From contig CAWBJQ010000013.1 of NCBI GenBank assembly GCA_963789075.1, positions 310,001-374,000 on the forward strand: 64,000 bases of DNA, read 5' to 3'. Below are positions 59,552-64,000 of the stretch, in pieces; the stretch's first letter is position 1, and each line of letters begins with the position of its first letter. A program made the translations under genes and the position numbers. Origin of the DNA: DATATJ01 sp963789075 (GTDB taxonomy: Bacteria > Acidobacteriota > Vicinamibacteria > Vicinamibacterales > CAVVIG01). Below the pieces are notes generated by a model. The model searched no databases, was not told the DNA's origin, and saw nothing but the letters and a program-made list of their open reading frames with translations.

Positions 59552-60739
59552 ATGATCAAGATCGCGCACGTCATCAACGCTCTCTCGATCGGCGGCGCTG
59601 AGGGGATGCTCCTCAAGCTGCTGACGCAGCTCGATCGCCAGTCGTTCGAGCCGCGCGTGTATACGCTGCTGTCGCCCGCCGGATCGATCGGCGATCGCAT
59701 CCGAGAGCTCGGCATCCCGGTACGCGAGCTCGGCATGAGTCGAGGCGTACCCAATCCGGTGCGCGTGCTGAAGCTGGCGAGCTGGTTCCGCCACGATCCG
59801 CCAGACCTCGTCCAGACCTGGCTGTATCACGCGGATCTCGTCGGCGGTCTTGCGGCGCGCTGCGCCGCCATCGGCGCGCCGGTCCTCTGGAACATCCGGA
59901 ACAGCACGCTGGACGCCTCCAGCAGCCGGCCGAGAACGTTTCGCGTGGTGAAGGTGTGCGCGAGCGTGTCGACCTGGCTGCCCGACGCGATCATCTGCTG
60001 CTCGCACAACGCCTGCAGCCTGCACGCGGCCGTCGGGTACGCGCGGCAAAAGCTCACCGTCATCCCGAACGGGTTCGACCTGGCGACGTTCCGGCCGAAT
60101 CCGGCGGCCCGCGCCGCCATCCGTCAGGAACTCGGCATTCCGGATCGGGCGCCAGTCATCGGCGTCATCGGACGCTTCGACCCACAAAAGGATTTTCGAA
60201 CTTTCGTCGAAGCCGCCGGCCGTCTCCGCGCCGTTGTGCCGGACGCGCAGTTCGTGCTGTGCGGGCACGACGTGGACCGGGCCAACCGCGAGCTCGTGCA
60301 GTGGGTGCAAGCGGCGGGCGTCGCGTCGAGCAGTCACCTGCTCGGGGAGCGCACCGATATCGCCGACGTCGACGCGGCACTGGATCTCGCCACATCGTCT
60401 TCCTCTTACGGCGAGGCGTTCCCGAATGCTGTGGGTGAGGCGATGGCGTGCGCGGTCCCGTGCGTCGTCACTGATGTCGGCGACTCGGCGAGGATTGTTG
60501 GCGACACCGGCCGCGTCGTGCCGCCCCGCGATCCGCCAGCGCTCGCCGCGGCGTGGCTGGACCTGCTGGCGCTCGGCGACGAGCAGCGCCGCGAGCTCGG
60601 CCACCGCGCCAGACAGAGAGTGGCGGATTCTTTTTCGATCGACGCCGTCGTCCGCGCATACGAAGACACCTACCGAAGAGTGCTGGCCATCCGCACACAG
60701 GCAAAGGCCAGGCTGCGGCACCGCACGGCGCTGTTCTAA
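59552..60739 (+). CDS. Glycosyltransferase family 4
   Basis: A 395-residue GT-B enzyme: IKIAHVINALSIGGAEGMLL at the start, LVQTWLYHADLVGGLAARCA, VLWNIRNSTLDASSSRP, VIPNGFDLATFRPNP, IGVIGRFDPQKDFRTFVEAA and SSYGEAFPNAVGEAMACAVP. This pattern resembles glycosyltransferases regularly found in exosortase-type loci. Start ATG 59552. Confidence 0.86.
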   Translation: MIKIAHVINALSIGGAEGMLLKLLTQLDRQSFEPRVYTLLSPAGSIGDRIRELGIPVRELGMSRGVPNPVRVLKLASWFRHDPPDLVQTWLYHADLVGGLAARCAAIGAPVLWNIRNSTLDASSSRPRTFRVVKVCASVSTWLPDAIICCSHNACSLHAAVGYARQKLTVIPNGFDLATFRPNPAARAAIRQELGIPDRAPVIGVIGRFDPQKDFRTFVEAAGRLRAVVPDAQFVLCGHDVDRANRELVQWVQAAGVASSSHLLGERTDIADVDAALDLATSSSSYGEAFPNAVGEAMACAVPCVVTDVGDSARIVGDTGRVVPPRDPPALAAAWLDLLALGDEQRRELGHRARQRVADSFSIDAVVRAYEDTYRRVLAIRTQAKARLRHRTALF

Positions 60740-60755
60740 CCAACTATGCAGGCTC

Positions 60756-62131
60756 ATGATGCATCAGGACACTTGGCGCCGCACGGTGCTCGCGTGGAGC
60801 ATCCTCATCGCCGGCGCGATTCTCGCGATCCGCGTCTGGGGCCAGAGCGCCCTCCCGGTTTTTCCCGGCGCCGAAGGATTTGGAGCCACCACCGTCGCGG
60901 GCCGCGGGGGCAGCGTCCAGCTGGTGACGAATCTGAACGACTCGGGCCCCGGTTCGCTGCGCGCCGCGCTCTCGGCAACGGGACCGCGCACGGTCATCTT
61001 CGAGACGAGCGGCACGGTGACGCTGACCACCGACGATCTGCTGGTGACCACTCCCTATCTGACCGTGGCGGGCCAGACCGCCCCGTCACCCGGCATCACG
61101 ATCCGGGGAGGCGGCATTCGAATCCTGACGCACGACGTGCTCGTTCAGCACGTGCGCGTCCGGCCGGGCGACGTGGTCGCGAAGCAGGTGGACCGGGCCA
61201 ACGCCGGCGGCTTCATCGTGCTCGGACACGAGAACACGAGCGTCGAGGCGTCGGGCACTTACAACGTCGTGCTCGATCACGTCAGTGCGAGCTGGGCGAC
61301 CGACGAGGACATGTCGACCTGGTTTCCGGTGCACGACGTCACGGTGAGCAATTCGTTCATCACGGAGGGGCTGCGCGATTTCAACGCGCAGAATCCGGGA
61401 CAGTGCAATGCGTGCGGATTCCTCATCGGCGAGCACAGCGTCCGCATCGCCATCATCCGGACGCTCTTCGCTCACCAGGTGCACCGCTTTCCGGAAATCA
61501 AGGGCGACACGCAGACCGTGCTCGTCAACAACGTCCTCTACGACAATCAGCACGAGATCATCGATCTCTACGATTACGAAGGGCACGGCCCGCAGCAGTC
61601 GACCATCATCGGCAACGTCCACATTCCGGGCCCGAGCACGGTCGCGTGGGGCTTCCTCAATCCGCTGATCTATCTCAACGCGAACCTCAAGCCGGGCACG
61701 CGCGTGTATCAGCGCGACAACGTCAGCCCGAGAGTTCTCGTCAACAACGTCGTCGGATTCAATCCCATCGTGTCCGCGCCGCCCGTGTGGGCCGACGGGA
61801 TCACGGTCATGCCGAGCGGCGAGGTGGAAGCGTACCTGAAGACGCACGCGGGCGCTCGCCCCGCCGACCGCGACGCGGTGGACCGCCGGATCGTCGATGA
61901 GTTGACGAACCGGTCCGGCCGCATCATCGACAAGCGCCGGCGACGCCGGCGGATACCCCACGCTCGCGGTGAATGTGCGTTCGCTCGCCCTGCCGCGCTA
62001 CGCCAACAGCGACGACAACAAGAACGGGTATACGAACCTCGAAGAGTGGCTGGCGACGTTCACCGCGCAAGTTGAAGGGACGAGCGTACGCCTGCCCGGC
62101 ACGGTCCAGCGCGCACGCTTCACCTCATTGA
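60756..62131 (+). CDS. Exported pectate-lyase-like beta-helix protein (frame broken near the end)
   Basis: About 455 residues. A signal/anchor (LAWSILIAGAILAIRVWG) is followed by a right-handed beta-helix of the polysaccharide lyase 1 type: FPGAEGFGATTVAGRGG, VTNLNDSGPGSLRAALSATG, PGITIRGGGIRILTHDVLVQ, VVLDHVSASWATDEDMSTW, SVRIAIIRTLFAHQVHRFPE and NNVLYDNQHEIIDLYDYEG. At 61931/61932 an extra base (ga[c/a]) shifts the frame to GDAGGYPTLAVNVRSLALPR. The exact stop is unclear; TGA at 62129-62131 requires one more shift. Within this locus it more likely trims or remodels the bacterium's own polymer than plant pectin. Confidence 0.75.
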
Positions 62132-62146
62132 GACGAGAGCCCAACC

Positions 62147-63335
62147 ATGTCGCAGCAGAAGCGCATCTATCTGTCGTCGCCGCATCTCTCGGGTCTCGAG
62201 CAGAGGTTCGTCGCCCACGCGTTCGCCACCAACTGGATCGCACCGCTCGGTCCTCACGTGGACGCGTTCGAACGCGAATTCGCCGACGTGGTCGGCGTTC
62301 CGCACGCCGTGGCGTTGAGCTCGGGGACGGCGGCGCTGCACCTGGCGCTGCTGCTCGCGGGCGTCGGGTGGCACGACGAGGTCATGGTGTCCACATTTAC
62401 GTTCGCGGCGAGCGTGAACCCGGTGGTCTATCTCGGTGCCGAGCCCATCCTCATCGACAGCGAGCCCACCTCATGGAACATGGACCCCGAGCTGCTCGCC
62501 GCTGCGCTCTGCAATCGCGCCCGCCGTGGCTCGCTGCCGAAGGCGGTGGTGGTCGTCCACATCTACGGGCAGAGCGCCGACGTCGACCCGATCCAGGCGG
62601 CGTGCCAGGAGTACGGCGTGCCGCTCATCGAGGACGCGGCCGAGGCGCTTGGCGCCACGTATTACGGCCGGTCGCCCGGAACGATGGGAATGTCTGGCGC
62701 GTACTCCTTCAACGGCAACAAGATCATCACCACCTCCGGCGGCGGCATGCTCGTCACGCACGACCACGCGCTGGCGGCGCAGCGCGCGAAAGCTCGCGAC
62801 TCAGGCGCGCGACCCCGCGCCTCACTACGAGCACTCCGAGATCGGCTACAACTATCGACTGAGCAACGTCCTCGCCGCGATCGGCCGCGGCCAGCTGCCG
62901 GCGCTCGAAGATCGCGTCGCCGCCCGGCGCCGGAACTTCGACTACTACGTGGAGACGCTGCGGGATCTGCCAGGAATCGGCTTCATGCCGGAAGCGCCCT
63001 GGGGACGCCATACGCGCTGGAACTCGGTCATCACGATCGACCAGGACGCGTGCGGCATCGCCCCGGAGCAGGTGCGTCTGGAGCTCGCCGAGCGGAATAT
63101 CGAGTCTCGGCCGGTGTGGAAGCCGATGCACCGCCAGCCGGTGTTCGCGAGCTGTGAATCCATCGGCGGCTCGGTCGCGGACGATCTCTTCGCGCGCGGC
63201 CTGTGTCTGCCGTCCGGCTCGAACCTGACGACTTCAGATCTGGAGCAGGTGGTCGACGTCGTCCGGAACGCGGTGATGCGTCCCCGGCACGCGTCGGTGG
63301 CCGGCTCGAACCAGCTGGTGTCCGGTCCGACATGA
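62147..63335 (+). CDS. DegT/DnrJ/EryC1 PLP-dependent sugar aminotransferase (one frame break)
   Basis: About 396 residues: IYLSSPHLSGLEQRFVAHAF, NWIAPLGPHVDAFEREFADV, ALSSGTAALHLALLLAGVG, LIEDAAEALGATYYG and the PLP-lysine segment AYSFNGNKIITTSGGGML. After a break at 62785/62786 (cg[c/g]) the frame continues HYEHSEIGYNYRLSNVLAA and ends ... SNQLVSGPT, with TGA overlapping the next gene (ATGA). Transfers an amino group to a 4-keto sugar, probably the product of the CapD-like dehydratase at 46.4 kb. Confidence 0.9.
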
Positions 63336-64000
63336 TTGCCGATTTCATCGATCCAGGCGACTCCCGCTGGCTCGGTGTTCTCGAGCGGGTCCGGCACGAC
63401 GTCTATCACTTGCCGGAATATGCGCTCTTCTCCGCACGCCACGAAGGGGGAACGCCGTGCGCCTTCTACGTGGAATCGAGTCGACGGAGGCTCCTGATTC
63501 CTTTGCTCATCAGGCCGCTGCCGATTGACATTGGCGCGCCGCTCGGTTGGAAAGACGCCGCGTCGCCGTACGGATATCCCGGGCCGATCGTGACGCAGCC
63601 GTTCGATCGTGACTGGACCCAGCGCGCGTTGAGAATGTTCCAAGACCTGGCCAAGGAGCATCGAATTCTGACCGCGTTCCTTCGCTTGCATCCGCTTCGC
63701 GGGATCCCGCACGACGCGATGGCGGCTTGCGGATCGACCGTGCACCATGGCGACGTCGTCTACATCGATTTGACCCGGACCTCCGATGAGATTTGGGCCG
63801 ACACCTGCACGAACCACAGACGGAACATCAGAAGGATGCTCGAAGCCGGATTTTCTGAGTCGATCGACGATTGGAGCGCATACCCTTCGTTCGCTCCGCT
63901 TTACCGCACGACGATGGATCGGGTGAATGCGTCGCCGTTCTACTTCTTTTCAGACGCGTACTTCCGCGACCTGCGCGAGATGCTTCCCGCCCAGCTCCAC
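63332..64000 (+). CDS. FemAB-like GNAT acyl/aminoacyl transferase (cut by window end)
   Basis: An open frame of 223 codons with no stop before the window ends. It begins MIADFIDPGDSRWLGVLERV and contains DVYHLPEYALFSARHEGGTP, ASPYGYPGPIVTQPFDRDW, LRLHPLRGIPHDAMA, VVYIDLTRTSDEIWADTCTN and HRRNIRRMLEAGFSES. The YGYPGPI strand and the HRRNIRR helix are typical of FemAB-related GNAT proteins found in polysaccharide and exosortase loci, where they probably add an acyl or amino-acid group to the sugar amine. Start overlaps the aminotransferase stop, so it belongs to the same operon. Confidence 0.8.
   Translation, partial: MIADFIDPGDSRWLGVLERVRHDVYHLPEYALFSARHEGGTPCAFYVESSRRRLLIPLLIRPLPIDIGAPLGWKDAASPYGYPGPIVTQPFDRDWTQRALRMFQDLAKEHRILTAFLRLHPLRGIPHDAMAACGSTVHHGDVVYIDLTRTSDEIWADTCTNHRRNIRRMLEAGFSESIDDWSAYPSFAPLYRTTMDRVNASPFYFFSDAYFRDLREMLPAQLH

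Overview
The window looks like a chromosomal piece of a high-GC, Gram-negative bacterium, most likely an acidobacterium of the Vicinamibacteria type. The basis is GC-rich coding, a TonB-dependent receptor with an N-terminal carboxypeptidase-regulatory domain, an Mla-type lipid transporter, SpoIIE/PP2C phosphatases, and many small intergenic hairpin and 'cacgaag/acacagag' repeats. This placement is inference; no rRNA, tRNA or ribosomal-protein marker is present. No phage, IS element or CRISPR array was seen.

Layout. 0-1.3 kb: end of a glutaredoxin-like gene and a membrane SpoIIE phosphatase. 1.9-17.2 kb: one long operon for glycogen breakdown feeding the pentose-phosphate pathway (glgP, pgm, malQ, tal, pgi, gnd, zwf, tkt, glgX). 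17.4-20.9 kb: an Mla/MCE lipid-transport operon (STAS, MlaE, MlaF, MlaD, auxiliary lipoprotein). 21.0-22.7 kb: pyruvate oxidase (minus). 23.0-28.6 kb: a YncE-propeller/phosphoesterase and a TonB-dependent receptor. 28.8-33.8 kb (minus): a complete phosphite uptake and oxidation operon, ptxB-A-C-D-E, with a convincing phosphite dehydrogenase. 34.0-37.9 kb (minus): a PaoABC-type molybdenum aldehyde oxidoreductase. 38.0-41.5 kb: DoxX, DUF4126, pirin, a PP2C phosphatase with a DksA-like zinc finger, and a NIPSNAP protein. 41.5-42.3 kb: a gene-free stretch with short periodic repeats. 42.3-64.0 kb: an exopolysaccharide locus (export protein, chain-length protein, ATPase, degenerate CpsD-like protein, CapD-like dehydratase, two amidotransferases, five glycosyltransferases, MurJ-like flippase, O-antigen ligase, polysaccharide lyase, DegT aminotransferase, FemAB-like protein), running off the right edge.

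The most striking observation concerns sequence quality. About fifty reading-frame breaks interrupt otherwise well-conserved enzymes. Nearly all are +1, and in about 43 of them the extra base sits beside a third codon position so that the two adjacent bases are two synonymous alternatives (for example gc[c/g], gt[g/c], cg[c/g]). The simplest reading is that two coexisting strain alleles, or two near-identical copies, were both written into the consensus. I therefore annotate these genes as intact CDS spanning the breaks, not as pseudogenes.

Biologically, the best candidate for an interesting system is the phosphorus-scavenging neighbourhood at 23-34 kb: an exported phosphoesterase and outer-membrane receptor lie beside a phosphite oxidation operon whose permease is a double-length fusion and whose upstream region carries a perfect 15-bp palindrome. 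Other points of interest are a DksA-finger/PP2C fusion and a tyrosine-kinase homologue in the polysaccharide locus that has lost its ATP-binding motif.
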